The position numbers and the translations under genes were made by a program. Below the pieces are notes generated by a model. It was not told the DNA's origin, did not search any database, and saw nothing but the letters and a program-made list of their open reading frames with translations. 64,000 nucleotides of DNA from Pseudomonadota bacterium (GTDB lineage Bacteria; Bdellovibrionota_B; Oligoflexia; Oligoflexales; CAIYRB01). The stretch is from NCBI GenBank assembly GCA_026390435.1, contig JAPLFY010000120.1, positions 1-64,000 of the forward strand, read 5' to 3'. This document shows, one piece after another, positions 52,698 to 62,173 of this stretch. Each line of letters starts with the position of its first letter. Within the stretch, counting starts at the first letter, position 1.

Positions 52698-54062
52698 CTA
52701 AAGACTAAGCCGCAGCCCACCCACGGCCCCAATCTTGCGGTAATAGTAAGCACCCGGCAGCTCGCCCGTCGCGTCCACGCCAATTGAGGCTTCGGTAAAG
52801 GTAAGACCACCCTCAAGTGTTAATTGCCAATACTGAACAGGAGCGTTTGGCTTCTGGCTGACTGGCAAAAAGCCTATCTGAAGGCCACTCGCCAATGAGT
52901 AGTATGGAGCAAGCGGGGAAAGCCCAGCTACTGATTGTAAAAATTCCATGGTGCCGTAACCTATTAACGGATTTGTCCCGGTGCTACCAGGGCCGACTGC
53001 GCTAGGCTCAAACCTAAATCCACCCAAAGCATTTATCCGCCGATTCACGTTGAAAATAGCTCCGCTACGCACAGCAATTGTGTCTTGAACATCGCGGCGT
53101 TGTTTTTTCAGACTGACTAACGAAATAGTCTCTTGCGATGAGTCTTGACGCGCGTAGCGCAATTCACCCATCAGCGTCAGGCGGGGTATGAGATGTAATC
53201 TGATGCCGGCTAATCCAGAGCCAAACGAGGTCTGAGAGTTTAGGCCCGAGGTTAGTGATTTGACTGTCGCCTGAGAGTCATCACCCTGCAAAAGAGGAGA
53301 CTCAACCTGTAGGTCAGCCTTCATCATCTGCAAGGCATTTGCTGCGAAACCAAGCCCAACGCGCCCACCTGCAAATTCAATCCGTGCTCCGATATTGGCA
53401 TTCGCTATCGCCCCAGTGCCGCTCACTGTGGCTAAGGGTGAGCCCTTTTCGGCCTCTGTCATGACAGCAGTGAACCGTGCGGCAATATATTCGCCACCAA
53501 ACCCAATCCCAAATTGGTCATTGAAGCGATAACCCACAGCTAAATTAGCAACGCCGAGTAACTCGGCTTTAATTTTGGCATTAAGATAAAATGGCTGATT
53601 GAGAAGAATTACAGGCAGCTTCTTCTTTTCAATCTCGAACTTATAGGGCACAGGAGGAATGACAAAACCACCCAGGCCTAACTTGGGGGTTGGCTTAAAA
53701 ACCAGACCCGGTCTAGTGGTCGGTATGCTGATACCATTATTATTGACCGTAATTGGATCCAGCCCAGGGTAGCGCACGGCTATAGTCTCTGATTTTAACA
53801 CCTCGCCCATAGCAGCAAAGCTGGTAGTAGGCAGAAACGAGGCATTCGCTGGATTATCGGCCACTGCCTCCGCGTTGTTTATAGCAGCCGAGAAGTCACC
53901 AAGTAGTGGTGTACCAAATGCAGGACTGCCCTCTAAACACAGCAGTACCGCAAGTGTTGATATAAGCAGATAGGTATTAAAATCACGGAAAACAACGGCT
54001 GGTAAGCCCAGTATCGACAGCCCCGCCTTGGACCGGCAACGTCCCTGTCTATACCTAGACAA
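52698..54062 (-). CDS. FadL-like outer-membrane protein
   Basis: A 454-residue outer-membrane barrel. The mature N-terminus reads AINNAEAVADNPANASFLP, where NPA is a hallmark of FadL-type hydrophobic channels. Alternating strands fill the rest, ending IGAVGGLRLSL with a C-terminal aromatic-poor strand. It starts at TTG; the GGAGG of its ribosome site lies inside the last codons of the preceding gene. As last gene of a four-gene operon with three lipoproteins it may import or export lipids or other hydrophobic molecules. Confidence 0.65.
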   Translation of the reverse strand: MSRYRQGRCRSKAGLSILGLPAVVFRDFNTYLLISTLAVLLCLEGSPAFGTPLLGDFSAAINNAEAVADNPANASFLPTTSFAAMGEVLKSETIAVRYPGLDPITVNNNGISIPTTRPGLVFKPTPKLGLGGFVIPPVPYKFEIEKKKLPVILLNQPFYLNAKIKAELLGVANLAVGYRFNDQFGIGFGGEYIAARFTAVMTEAEKGSPLATVSGTGAIANANIGARIEFAGGRVGLGFAANALQMMKADLQVESPLLQGDDSQATVKSLTSGLNSQTSFGSGLAGIRLHLIPRLTLMGELRYARQDSSQETISLVSLKKQRRDVQDTIAVRSGAIFNVNRRINALGGFRFEPSAVGPGSTGTNPLIGYGTMEFLQSVAGLSPLAPYYSLASGLQIGFLPVSQKPNAPVQYWQLTLEGGLTFTEASIGVDATGELPGAYYYRKIGAVGGLRLSL

Positions 54063-54064
54063 CC

Positions 54065-54943
54065 TTAACCTCCGCTGAAGTTGTATTCCTTCACCGTCAG
54101 CGTAATCGTAACTTCACCGACTAAATCAGACAAACTATCGGCTGACTTACCTTCAATGAACCCATTGACGCCTTCGAGAGTGATGATGATCTTTGGAATC
54201 ATAATCGGCCGCGTATTCCAGCGCCACTCCCATTTTTTAAAAAGCAGACCATATTTTGACGGAACCCCTTGGAAGCCATCAGTTTCCATGGTCCAATGCA
54301 TGACTTTATCAAAGCCCTTGGTGAGATATTTATTTTGATAAAACCCGTCTACTTCAAGGACCTTGGTAGTAAAAGTGCCCTCAGCTTTAAGTGGCTGGCC
54401 ACTTTCTGGTTTCGCAACTGTCACGGTAGAAGGAGTGACTCGACTGAGTCCAGCAAATTTACTCGAATCCTGAACTATCGGACCGACTATAAACGGCCTT
54501 GGTGGATCGAAAGTAGCACCGGCAATCTCGGCAATAGAGAGTACTTGGCCATCGCTAGACAACTTATCTAGCCCAACCGATGACGCTGCCCCCTTCAATT
54601 GACCATTTAGTAACTTCGCAATATCGAGAGTCAATGAGGCACACGTAGCTTTTGAATCGCGAAGGCTGAAGGTAAAGTCCCCCATGATATCCAAGGTAAT
54701 CTGCCCATCGCATGGCTTGGCGCCAGACGGCGTCTCAATATCCAGAAAATAGGTCGCCGTTGCTACCGGCTTTTTAGCGTTCGCGTCCTCTGCCAACTTC
54801 CCGTTGCCAGACGACACTGCGCCAGAGAGAGTTCCTTTCTTTTGCAAATTACTGGCAGATTTCACCAAAGCCTCGTCGGCACTATAACAGCTGACGCCGA
54901 GACTCCCGGAAAGCAAGATGATTGTTAATAAGCCATAGTTCAT
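54065..54943 (-). CDS. Lipoprotein, related to the gene at 55802
   Basis: A 292-residue lipoprotein with lipobox LGVSC. It shares the order of segments with the protein at 55802-56926: a cysteine pair (PCDGQITLDIM; ATCASL), a line GQVLSIAEIAGATFDPPRPFIVG, then GTFTTKVLEVDGFY and ETDGFQGVPSKYGLLFKKWEWRWN. Its start overlaps the stop of the preceding gene (ATGA). No family recognised. Confidence 0.7.
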   Translation of the reverse strand: MNYGLLTIILLSGSLGVSCYSADEALVKSASNLQKKGTLSGAVSSGNGKLAEDANAKKPVATATYFLDIETPSGAKPCDGQITLDIMGDFTFSLRDSKATCASLTLDIAKLLNGQLKGAASSVGLDKLSSDGQVLSIAEIAGATFDPPRPFIVGPIVQDSSKFAGLSRVTPSTVTVAKPESGQPLKAEGTFTTKVLEVDGFYQNKYLTKGFDKVMHWTMETDGFQGVPSKYGLLFKKWEWRWNTRPIMIPKIIITLEGVNGFIEGKSADSLSDLVGEVTITLTVKEYNFSGG

Positions 54944-55791
54944 GATTTATCCCCAACCTTAATGAGCGTATCCACCATGGTCTTGAGTCCGGTACCAAAT
55001 ACCTGGTTTATGGCTTTATCAAGCGGCCCAGTTAAGCCGATGTTGTAGATTTTCATGTTGACGCCCATATCGAGGTAAATATCTTTCGCATAGGGGATCA
55101 CTAAAAAAACAACATCAAAAGACTGCAGGAAAGATTTTTCGTAGGAAGGATAAGGCTTAGGTGTCGATATAGTCACAGCGATACCGTTACTGAAGACTTT
55201 GCCGTCAATCAAAATATCGTTTGATACGTTGATTGCTCCCGTAATTTCGATATTTAACTTCACACTAAAAGTGAGCTCATCAAGGTCGAATTTTGGAGCC
55301 TGAGTGATTTTTATGACTGGCTTGACCAGATTTTCTAGATCTTTGGTGGCGCTCTCTGGCAGCTTCAACTCACCGACAACCAATTGGTCTTTTTGTTTCA
55401 TTAAATCAGAAAGAAGTGGCAACAGCTGCGGGATTTGCTTGTTCAGCCAAATTTGCGTACGGATTGACTTAGAAAAAACATCAGCTTCAGCTTGATCAGC
55501 AGCGGTTTTACCACCCGGAAGATCGTTGAATGTGAAAGCGCTAATTTTATCAAAATCTGTCGCTGTCAAACCTGCGCCTGCACAACCTGCAAGTTGTGGC
55601 AGCATACTTTTAGTAGTCGGTGCTTTCGGGCGCGCCGCAAGAGACTTGCAGATATCAGTCGCTATATCACCAACTGATTTTGGGGCTTGACTGAAAAGGC
55701 TGGACACTTCAGATGCACGCTTCAAACGAGAGCCACAGCTGACTGACAGCAGCACGAATCCCAGCATGAAAATGTGTTTGACCCTAAACAT
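54940..55791 (-). CDS. Lipoprotein of unknown function
   Basis: A 283-residue lipoprotein with lipobox LSVSC. The first half is helical (KSIRTQIWLNKQIPQLLPLLS), the second half beta-rich with a repeating strand pattern (LDELTFSVKLNIEITGAINV). It does not closely resemble its two neighbours. Its gene lies 10 bp after one and overlaps the other by four bases, so a shared complex is likely. Confidence 0.7.
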   Translation of the reverse strand: MFRVKHIFMLGFVLLSVSCGSRLKRASEVSSLFSQAPKSVGDIATDICKSLAARPKAPTTKSMLPQLAGCAGAGLTATDFDKISAFTFNDLPGGKTAADQAEADVFSKSIRTQIWLNKQIPQLLPLLSDLMKQKDQLVVGELKLPESATKDLENLVKPVIKITQAPKFDLDELTFSVKLNIEITGAINVSNDILIDGKVFSNGIAVTISTPKPYPSYEKSFLQSFDVVFLVIPYAKDIYLDMGVNMKIYNIGLTGPLDKAINQVFGTGLKTMVDTLIKVGDKS

Positions 55792-55801
55792 AATCTAGCC
55801 C

Positions 55802-56926
55802 TCAATTAGTCGCCTGAGGCACTGCCGCTCCAGCACTGAAAGTCTCGCCCCGACCACCCTCTTGACTAACTTGATCAAGCCCGTCTTGATTGGTCAGATT
55901 AATCGTGATGGTGGCGGTTATGTCTTTGCTTAATCCCATTAGTATTTGATTATCGATGCCCTTGCTGTTCACAGTATTTTTGACAATCGGTGCGATCGTC
56001 TTCAGAAGACCACTCAAAGCTTCGTCTGGGACCGAAGCAATGACCGAGATGAGTTTGTCTGCGCGACCCTTTACTTCAATTTGTGTGATCGCAATTGGAG
56101 CGACACTCAGGCGAAAATTCAATTGGTCGAAGATTAGGCCCTTGAGCGGGTCTAAACCGTCGAAACCAGATGCGGTAGTTGAGAAATACATGGACTTAGG
56201 AAAGTTAAAGCTCATACCAGGTGGCTGATACGGAGTGTCGTACTCCTTCATTTCTAGGCCGAAAGTTCCTTGGTAAGCTTTACCGTCAAGCGTTGCTGTT
56301 GTTGGATTAGATACAGAAAGCCGAGTTAAATTCTCTTTTTTACCTGCTAGTAAAGATGGGAATAAAGGTCTAGCTGGTTCGTAGCTTACCCCTAGTAGCG
56401 AAGTCAAAGCTAAGACATCCCCGACTCTCTTAATCGGCAGACCCTCTCCAGTCGGCTTAGCGGCAAAGAATCCTCCAAGAAGCTTTGAAATGTCGACACT
56501 ACTTTGAATCGCTGGACAATTGATTGGTTGCGAAGCTCCAATCACTAAAAGTTTACTAATGTCTCCAGTTTTCAATACTTCAGGGGATGGGTTGACTGCG
56601 ATATCGATGGGACCGTTACAAGCTTCCAGGTGAATCAAATTGGCCAGGCCTAGAAAACCACCTGAACCATCGAGTCTTACCGTCACTTTGAAAGAAGCCC
56701 TTAGCGCTCCGGACAAATCCGGCACAGCCAGATCTCCTGGCTCACCAGGCGTTTCATCTTTATCGATGTCGGAAGGTGAATTGAGCGCTCCCCGTGCGGG
56801 TAAAGAAGATCCGCCGAGTCTTCCCTTCTTTACACCTTCAGGGCTTTGACTCGAGCACGACGTCACTAAAGCGGCTAGAGCCAACCCAAATATAACTCGG
56901 AAGTTGATGTAGAAGTTTTGGAACAT
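55802..56926 (-). CDS. Lipoprotein, first gene of the envelope operon
   Basis: A 374-residue lipoprotein with lipobox LVTSC. The domain DVLALTSLLGVSYEPARPLFP, GTFGLEMKEYDTPYQPPGM and TASGFDGLDPLKGLIFDQLNF parallels the protein at 54065-54943 along most of its length, and it has the same cysteine pair (LEACNGP, INCPAI). I chose ATG at 56926; a GTG one codon earlier is possible. No family recognised. Confidence 0.7.
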   Translation of the reverse strand: MFQNFYINFRVIFGLALAALVTSCSSQSPEGVKKGRLGGSSLPARGALNSPSDIDKDETPGEPGDLAVPDLSGALRASFKVTVRLDGSGGFLGLANLIHLEACNGPIDIAVNPSPEVLKTGDISKLLVIGASQPINCPAIQSSVDISKLLGGFFAAKPTGEGLPIKRVGDVLALTSLLGVSYEPARPLFPSLLAGKKENLTRLSVSNPTTATLDGKAYQGTFGLEMKEYDTPYQPPGMSFNFPKSMYFSTTASGFDGLDPLKGLIFDQLNFRLSVAPIAITQIEVKGRADKLISVIASVPDEALSGLLKTIAPIVKNTVNSKGIDNQILMGLSKDITATITINLTNQDGLDQVSQEGGRGETFSAGAAVPQATN

Positions 56927-57190
56927 CACCTTTTCACCCAGTCTGCCCAGCGCATGTCGCTCAGCGGAAAATTACCCAACTGTTTTATGTCCACACGCTC
57001 TTATCGGTACGTAAACCTTAAAACTTTAGGTGTTTTTTTGTTGATTACAAAAAATCGGATAGGAAGCGCGGGATAAAGACGCAGTAAATTGTAATCACTA
57101 ACTAAATTAGATATCTTGGCCGAGGCCAGGAAAGCGGTGATTCTGGGGAACATTTCGCTCGCCCTGGCCACGCCCTTAAGTGCCGTTAGG
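56927..57190. other. Non-coding divergent spacer before thrA
   Basis: No gene seen. GGCCAGG (57124-57130) and CCTGGCC (57163-57169) could pair around about 32 bases. I looked for a threonine/isoleucine-rich leader peptide, as in enterobacterial thr attenuation, and found none. Confidence 0.4.
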
Positions 57191-57199
57191 TGCTATAAT
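57191..57199 (+). promoter_or_regulatory. Extended -10 promoter for thrABC
   Basis: TGCTATAAT is a perfect extended -10 element, 39 bp ahead of the thrA start. No strong -35 lies at the usual distance, as is common with extended -10 promoters. Confidence 0.55.
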
Positions 57200-57237
57200 A
57201 AATCTTAGAATTTTTAACAAAGGATGGACTGCCGATT

Positions 57238-59808
57238 ATGCCTGGTCAGCTCACTCAGTACCGAGTAGCCAAATTTGGCGGCACCTCTGTTAAAGATCAC
57301 ACTGCGATTGAGCACGTGGCAGCCATTGTGCAGGCTAACCCTAAGGGTCTAGTCGTGGTTTTATCAGCAATGGCAAAAGTCACAGACCTTCTCTTAGGTG
57401 CCGCGCAATCAGCCGTCAGCGGTGGTTCGTTTACAACTGAACAAAAGACCTTTCGCGAGCGCCACAAACAGGCAACTGCAGCACTTATTAAAAGCCAACA
57501 GAGGCGAAGCAGCATAGATGAACGCATCGATACTGCTGCCGATGAGCTCGGAGCCATTTGTCACAGCATCGCAACGCTGGGCGAACATACGCCGCGGATT
57601 TTAGATATGACAGCTGCTCGCGGCGAGCGCATGCTGGCACAAATATTCTGCGAAATCATGCAGGATCGAGGAATCGACGCAGTCTATATCGATGCCACGC
57701 GACTGATTAAAGTCGAACGGCAGTACGGCTCACCTTTTCCAGATTTAGAAGCTTCGTCGAAGAACGTCGAGGATCTGATCATCCCGTGCCTTGAACGTGG
57801 GCAGTTAGTCATAGTTCCAGGCTTTATTGGCACAGGTAGTGACGGTGAACTGGTCACCCTAGGACGCGGTGGCTCAGATCTTTCGGCGACTGTTCTTGGC
57901 CATTGTCTAAAGGCCCGGGACGTGACCCTTTACAAAGAAGTCGACGGATTACTGACTGCCGACCCAAGACACGTGAAAGAGGCAAGAATAGTCCCTGAGC
58001 TACACTACCGCGAAGCTGCTGAACTAGCCTATTACGGCGCCAAAGTCCTGCATCCAAGAACGATCATTCCACTGCTCAAGCACCAAATTCCACTTTCGGT
58101 CAGAAGTACCTTTAACCCCACCCAAGCAGGGACTCGGATCGCCGGAGATGTGCCGCCAGGTGCCTTTCCAGTGAAGGCTCTAACGGCAATCGTCGAGCAG
58201 TCCCTGATCGCCATCGAGGGTAAAGGTATGATGGGAGTGCCCGGAATTGCCGCCCGCACTTTTAGCGCCCTTGCCCAGGCTGGAATCTCTGTATCAGTCA
58301 TTAGCCAGGCCTCTTCGGAGGCAAATATTTGCTTTATAGTTCCGAGTGGAGAAGCACGGGCAGCTGTCCGTTCCTTGAGAGAGACATTTCGTTACGAGAT
58401 CGATCACAAGTTAATTGATGATGTGCGCGCGACAGAGAATCAGGCTGTACTAGCAGTTGTCGGACTAGGCATGCAAGGAACACCGGGAATTGCGGCGCGG
58501 GTATTTGCCGCATTGGCACGGGCCGATGCGAATGTGGAGGCAATCGCCCAAGGCAGCTCCGAACTCAATATCTCAGTTGTCATCGGCGAAGATCGCGTAC
58601 CCGCCGCGCTCGCAAGCTTGCACCGAGAATTTAGGCTCGAGAAGCTTCGGGCAATGCCACCGCAGGCGGATGGCGACGTCCACCTGGCAATCTTCGGCGT
58701 CGGTCAAATTGGTCGCACGCTGCTCCGGCAAGTTACAGCTCAAGAAGCATATTTTCGCGACAAAATGAAGCTTAACCTTAACTGCATCGGTCTCATTGAC
58801 ACGTCCGGAGTTTTAGCTCGCGAGAGTGGCTTTACTCGGCGCGAAGTCGATGACCTTTTAATTCTGAAAGACCGTGGCATCCGGATCAGAGGCGATACCC
58901 ACAAAAAGCGCCTGAGCCAAACTGAGCTAGCCGCAGAGCTGCAAAGTAAATTCTGGCAGCTGCCAGTTAAGAAGGGGGTATTTGTCGACCTTACCGCCGA
59001 CGACAGCGCCCCGATCATTCTCGATGCGCTTCATGCTGGTTGGCACGTTGCGCTCGCGAATAAAAAGCCGCTAGCGGTCAAGCAAGAACAATTCGATGAA
59101 TTGTTTGCTGTAGCCGCAGCTAAGGGAGTACAGCTGCGCTATGAAGCAACCGTTGGCGCCGGGCTCCCAGTCCTAGATACCATCACTAAACTCAAAGAAG
59201 CTGGCGACGAAATAAAGACCATCCTTGGCTGCTTTTCCGGCACCCTTGGTTACCTCATGACCGAGATGGAGCATGGCGCGAGCTTTTCCGATGCAGTACG
59301 TAGGGCCCATTCTCTCGGCTACACGGAACCGGATCCGCGCGAAGATTTGAGCGGTATGGACGTCGCCCGAAAGTCACTCATCTTAGCCCGGACCCTTGGC
59401 ATGCGCCTTGACATCAGTGATATTCGCGTCGAGCCACTCTTCCCAGCTGAACTCAGTCACGCTGATCCGCAACAATTTCTCGACAATTTGCGCAAACTTG
59501 ACGACGAATGGGAAAATCGACTGAGCCAAGCAAAAGCGCAGCAAAAGACTATACGATTTGTGGCTCGAATCAGCCGTGAGCAGGTGACGGTTGGTTGTGA
59601 AGAGGTTGACATCACCTCTCCACTTGGGCGGTTACAAGGTACCGATAATCAAGTCGCTATCACAACTCGTCGCTACGCCCAAAACCCGCTGATAGTCAGC
59701 GGCCCTGGAGCCGGTGCTGAAGTGACAGCCGCGGGCGTACTGAACGACATTTTAGCAATAGCCCTAGCTTTAGATATTGAAACTCGCATACCTAGCCACA
59801 GGAAGTGA
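57238..59808 (+). CDS. thrA: Bifunctional aspartokinase/homoserine dehydrogenase
   Basis: An 856-residue fusion enzyme for steps one and three of threonine/methionine synthesis. Residues 8-290 are aspartokinase (KFGGTSVKD; TLGRGGSDLSAT; YYGAKVLHPRT). Residues 310-470 hold two ACT domains, each with a GMxGxPGIAARxF-type line, for allosteric control. From about residue 480 the dehydrogenase begins (IFGVGQIGRTLL), with ANKKPLAV and EATVGAGLPVLDT. It heads thrA-thrB-thrC; thrB begins seven bases after the stop. Confidence 0.96.
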   Translation: MPGQLTQYRVAKFGGTSVKDHTAIEHVAAIVQANPKGLVVVLSAMAKVTDLLLGAAQSAVSGGSFTTEQKTFRERHKQATAALIKSQQRRSSIDERIDTAADELGAICHSIATLGEHTPRILDMTAARGERMLAQIFCEIMQDRGIDAVYIDATRLIKVERQYGSPFPDLEASSKNVEDLIIPCLERGQLVIVPGFIGTGSDGELVTLGRGGSDLSATVLGHCLKARDVTLYKEVDGLLTADPRHVKEARIVPELHYREAAELAYYGAKVLHPRTIIPLLKHQIPLSVRSTFNPTQAGTRIAGDVPPGAFPVKALTAIVEQSLIAIEGKGMMGVPGIAARTFSALAQAGISVSVISQASSEANICFIVPSGEARAAVRSLRETFRYEIDHKLIDDVRATENQAVLAVVGLGMQGTPGIAARVFAALARADANVEAIAQGSSELNISVVIGEDRVPAALASLHREFRLEKLRAMPPQADGDVHLAIFGVGQIGRTLLRQVTAQEAYFRDKMKLNLNCIGLIDTSGVLARESGFTRREVDDLLILKDRGIRIRGDTHKKRLSQTELAAELQSKFWQLPVKKGVFVDLTADDSAPIILDALHAGWHVALANKKPLAVKQEQFDELFAVAAAKGVQLRYEATVGAGLPVLDTITKLKEAGDEIKTILGCFSGTLGYLMTEMEHGASFSDAVRRAHSLGYTEPDPREDLSGMDVARKSLILARTLGMRLDISDIRVEPLFPAELSHADPQQFLDNLRKLDDEWENRLSQAKAQQKTIRFVARISREQVTVGCEEVDITSPLGRLQGTDNQVAITTRRYAQNPLIVSGPGAGAEVTAAGVLNDILAIALALDIETRIPSHRK

Positions 59809-59815
59809 GACCCTT

Positions 59816-60736
59816 ATGTCGTCCTCTGTAACTGTCTTTGTCCCCGGAAGCATTGGTAACGTTGGCCCCGGCTTTGACGTCCTCGGCCTCGCTATCGACG
59901 GTATCGGTGACCGCATCACGGTCGAATTAGTCGACGGCCCTAGTCGTGTCGCCGCTGTCACTGGACGCGACGCCGCCGATGTTCCTTTGGTTGCTGATCA
60001 TAATTGCTGCAATGTTGCAGCAAACTCATTATTGCTGCGGCTGGGTGATCCCCGGCAGGCAGTGGTTACGATTGACCGCGGCCTACCCTTAGCTGGTGGC
60101 CTCGGTGCTAGCGCTGCGGCTAGTGTAGGTGGTGCCTACGCAGCTGCTCTGGCAACGGGACGCGACGTTCCGATCACAACTATTCTAACGGCGGCACTTG
60201 ATGGAGAAGACGTCGTGTCCAGCCGCCACCTAGACAACATTGCACCGAGCCTCCTGGGCGGACTTACGATTGCACGCGGCACTGAGCCTGCTGAAGCTGT
60301 GCGGCTACCAATCAAAGGCGAATGGTGGGTGGCCGTAGTTAGTCCAGCAGTGCGCTTAACGACAAAGAAAGCGCGCTCTGTATTGCCACAACTTGTTACC
60401 CAGGCAGATTTTGTGAAGCAAATGTCTAACACTGCTAGTCTAGTCGCCGCATTCATGACGGGTGATCACGACTTGGCAAGCCGCTCACTGGTCGACATCT
60501 ACGCCGAACCACGGCGCGCTTCACTCATCGGATCCTTCTTCGCCGTTAAACAGGCTGCCCTGAATGCCGGAGCCCTTGGCTGCACGATCAGCGGCGCCGG
60601 TCCAAGCGTCTTTGCCCTGACTAGCGACGAAAATATAGCTATCAAGGCTGCAAAAGATATGCAGGCTGCTTTTTGGCCACTAGAGGCGCAATTCCACATT
60701 GGACGCGTCGCCGACAAGGGAGCCCATCGTATATGA
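59816..60736 (+). CDS. thrB: Homoserine kinase
   Basis: A 306-residue GHMP kinase that phosphorylates homoserine. VFVPGSIGNVGPGFDVLG is the N-terminal motif, LAGGLGASAAASVGGAY the ATP loop, and CTISGAGPSVFALT the C-terminal motif. AGGAAG and GAG precede the ATG at 59816; a frame back to 59777 would overlap thrA and lacks the family start. It overlaps thrC by four bases (ATGA). Confidence 0.95.
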   Translation: MSSSVTVFVPGSIGNVGPGFDVLGLAIDGIGDRITVELVDGPSRVAAVTGRDAADVPLVADHNCCNVAANSLLLRLGDPRQAVVTIDRGLPLAGGLGASAAASVGGAYAAALATGRDVPITTILTAALDGEDVVSSRHLDNIAPSLLGGLTIARGTEPAEAVRLPIKGEWWVAVVSPAVRLTTKKARSVLPQLVTQADFVKQMSNTASLVAAFMTGDHDLASRSLVDIYAEPRRASLIGSFFAVKQAALNAGALGCTISGAGPSVFALTSDENIAIKAAKDMQAAFWPLEAQFHIGRVADKGAHRI

Positions 60737-62031
60737 GTAGCCAGGAGACCGCTAAAACTGGCTCACAACAGGCACCAACCGTCGCGAACAGTGCGGGGGA
60801 ATGGCTGCAGTGCATCAGCTGTACTGCTGCCTACTCAGTTGAGATGGTTCGCTATCACTGTGACTGCGGTGCCCTACTAACAGTCGCACGGCGACAACCT
60901 TGGTATGAACGCCTCACTCCAGAGATTCTGCTCGCTCGCCAAAACAGCTCCGATCCACTCGATCAAAGTGGAGTCTGGTCCTTCCGGGAAGCCATCGTGA
61001 GCCTGCCCAGGCAATCGATAGTCACGCACCCAGAGGGACGCACACGACTTTATTCCCGCTCCAGCTTATCCACCTATGCAGGAGTTGAACGCCTGACCTT
61101 CAAACATGAAGGCGAAAATCCAACGGGATCCTTCAAGGACCGTGGCATGACGGTCGCCGTTTCGCAGGCTAAACACTTGGGTCTAAAAGCTGTCGCTTGT
61201 GCTTCTACCGGTAATACGAGTGCATCGTTGGCTGCGTATGCTGCCCATGCTGGCATGCGAGCTGTAGTCTTTCTCCCAGCCGGCAAGATCTCGACCAGTA
61301 AACTTGCACAAGCACTCGGCTACGGCGCTATCTGCCTTGCGGTCGAGGGTGACTTTGATGCCGCTATGACTTTAGTACAAGAATCAGCGGATAAATTAGG
61401 TCTTTACTTAGTGAACTCATTAAATCCTATGCGCCTTGAAGGGCAAAAGACCATCATCTTCGAAATGCTGATGCAACGCGGTTTCAAGGCTCCTGATTGG
61501 ATTGTCGTTCCGGCTGGCAACTTAGGGAACACAAGTGCCTTCGGTAAAGCGCTGCTAGAGGCACACGCTGCAGGATGGATTGACCGCCTACCGCGACTAG
61601 CCTCGATACAGGCAAGTGGTGCAAACCCGTTCTATCTAAGTTACGTCGATGCTTTTCAGTCTGCCCATACGGTCAAGGCACACACCGTCGCGACCGCTAT
61701 TCAAATTGGTGCACCAGTGAACTATAGCAAAGCAAAAGCTGTGATAACCGCTACCAACGGAATCGTCGCACAAGTTAGCGATGCGGAGATTATGCGCGCC
61801 AAGGCTGCAATTGACCAGTCTGGCATTGGTTGTGAGCCCGCAAGCGCCGCCACCTTGGCCGGTGTCCAGCAGCTTAGGCAGCAAGGAATTATCCAGCCCA
61901 GCGACGACGTAGTCTGCGTCCTGACAGGCAACATGCTGAAAGATCCGGAGGCTGTCCTGGCAGCTACAAACAACAAGGTAAGGCCGATCGCGGCTAGCTT
62001 GGCAGCAGTCGAAGCAGCTTTAAAAGGTTAG
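60733..62031 (+). CDS. thrC: Threonine synthase
   Basis: A 432-residue PLP enzyme that makes threonine from phosphohomoserine. The N-terminus carries a zinc-ribbon-like CISC and CDCGALLTV. The PLP lysine lies in ENPTGSFKDRGM; ASTGNTSASLAAYAA and VPAGNLGNTSA hold the phosphate. The start at 60733 overlaps the thrB stop by four bases; the frame is open further back but inside thrB. Last gene of the operon. Confidence 0.95.
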   Translation: MSSQETAKTGSQQAPTVANSAGEWLQCISCTAAYSVEMVRYHCDCGALLTVARRQPWYERLTPEILLARQNSSDPLDQSGVWSFREAIVSLPRQSIVTHPEGRTRLYSRSSLSTYAGVERLTFKHEGENPTGSFKDRGMTVAVSQAKHLGLKAVACASTGNTSASLAAYAAHAGMRAVVFLPAGKISTSKLAQALGYGAICLAVEGDFDAAMTLVQESADKLGLYLVNSLNPMRLEGQKTIIFEMLMQRGFKAPDWIVVPAGNLGNTSAFGKALLEAHAAGWIDRLPRLASIQASGANPFYLSYVDAFQSAHTVKAHTVATAIQIGAPVNYSKAKAVITATNGIVAQVSDAEIMRAKAAIDQSGIGCEPASAATLAGVQQLRQQGIIQPSDDVVCVLTGNMLKDPEAVLAATNNKVRPIAASLAAVEAALKG

Positions 62032-62173
62032 CCTAAAGCTAAAAAAGCGAAAATTAATTAATCATTTAAGCAAGTTTTTTATCACCCTCGTCTCGACAGA
62101 CTAAGCTCACTCAGCTAATTAACCGATTGGTATTAAGCGGAAGTAGAGTCCTAAGGTCGAGGGTGTCTGGACG

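Noticed and set aside
56927-57237. Threonine attenuator leader peptide
   Set aside because: No short frame rich in Thr and Ile codons followed by a terminator is present before thrA.
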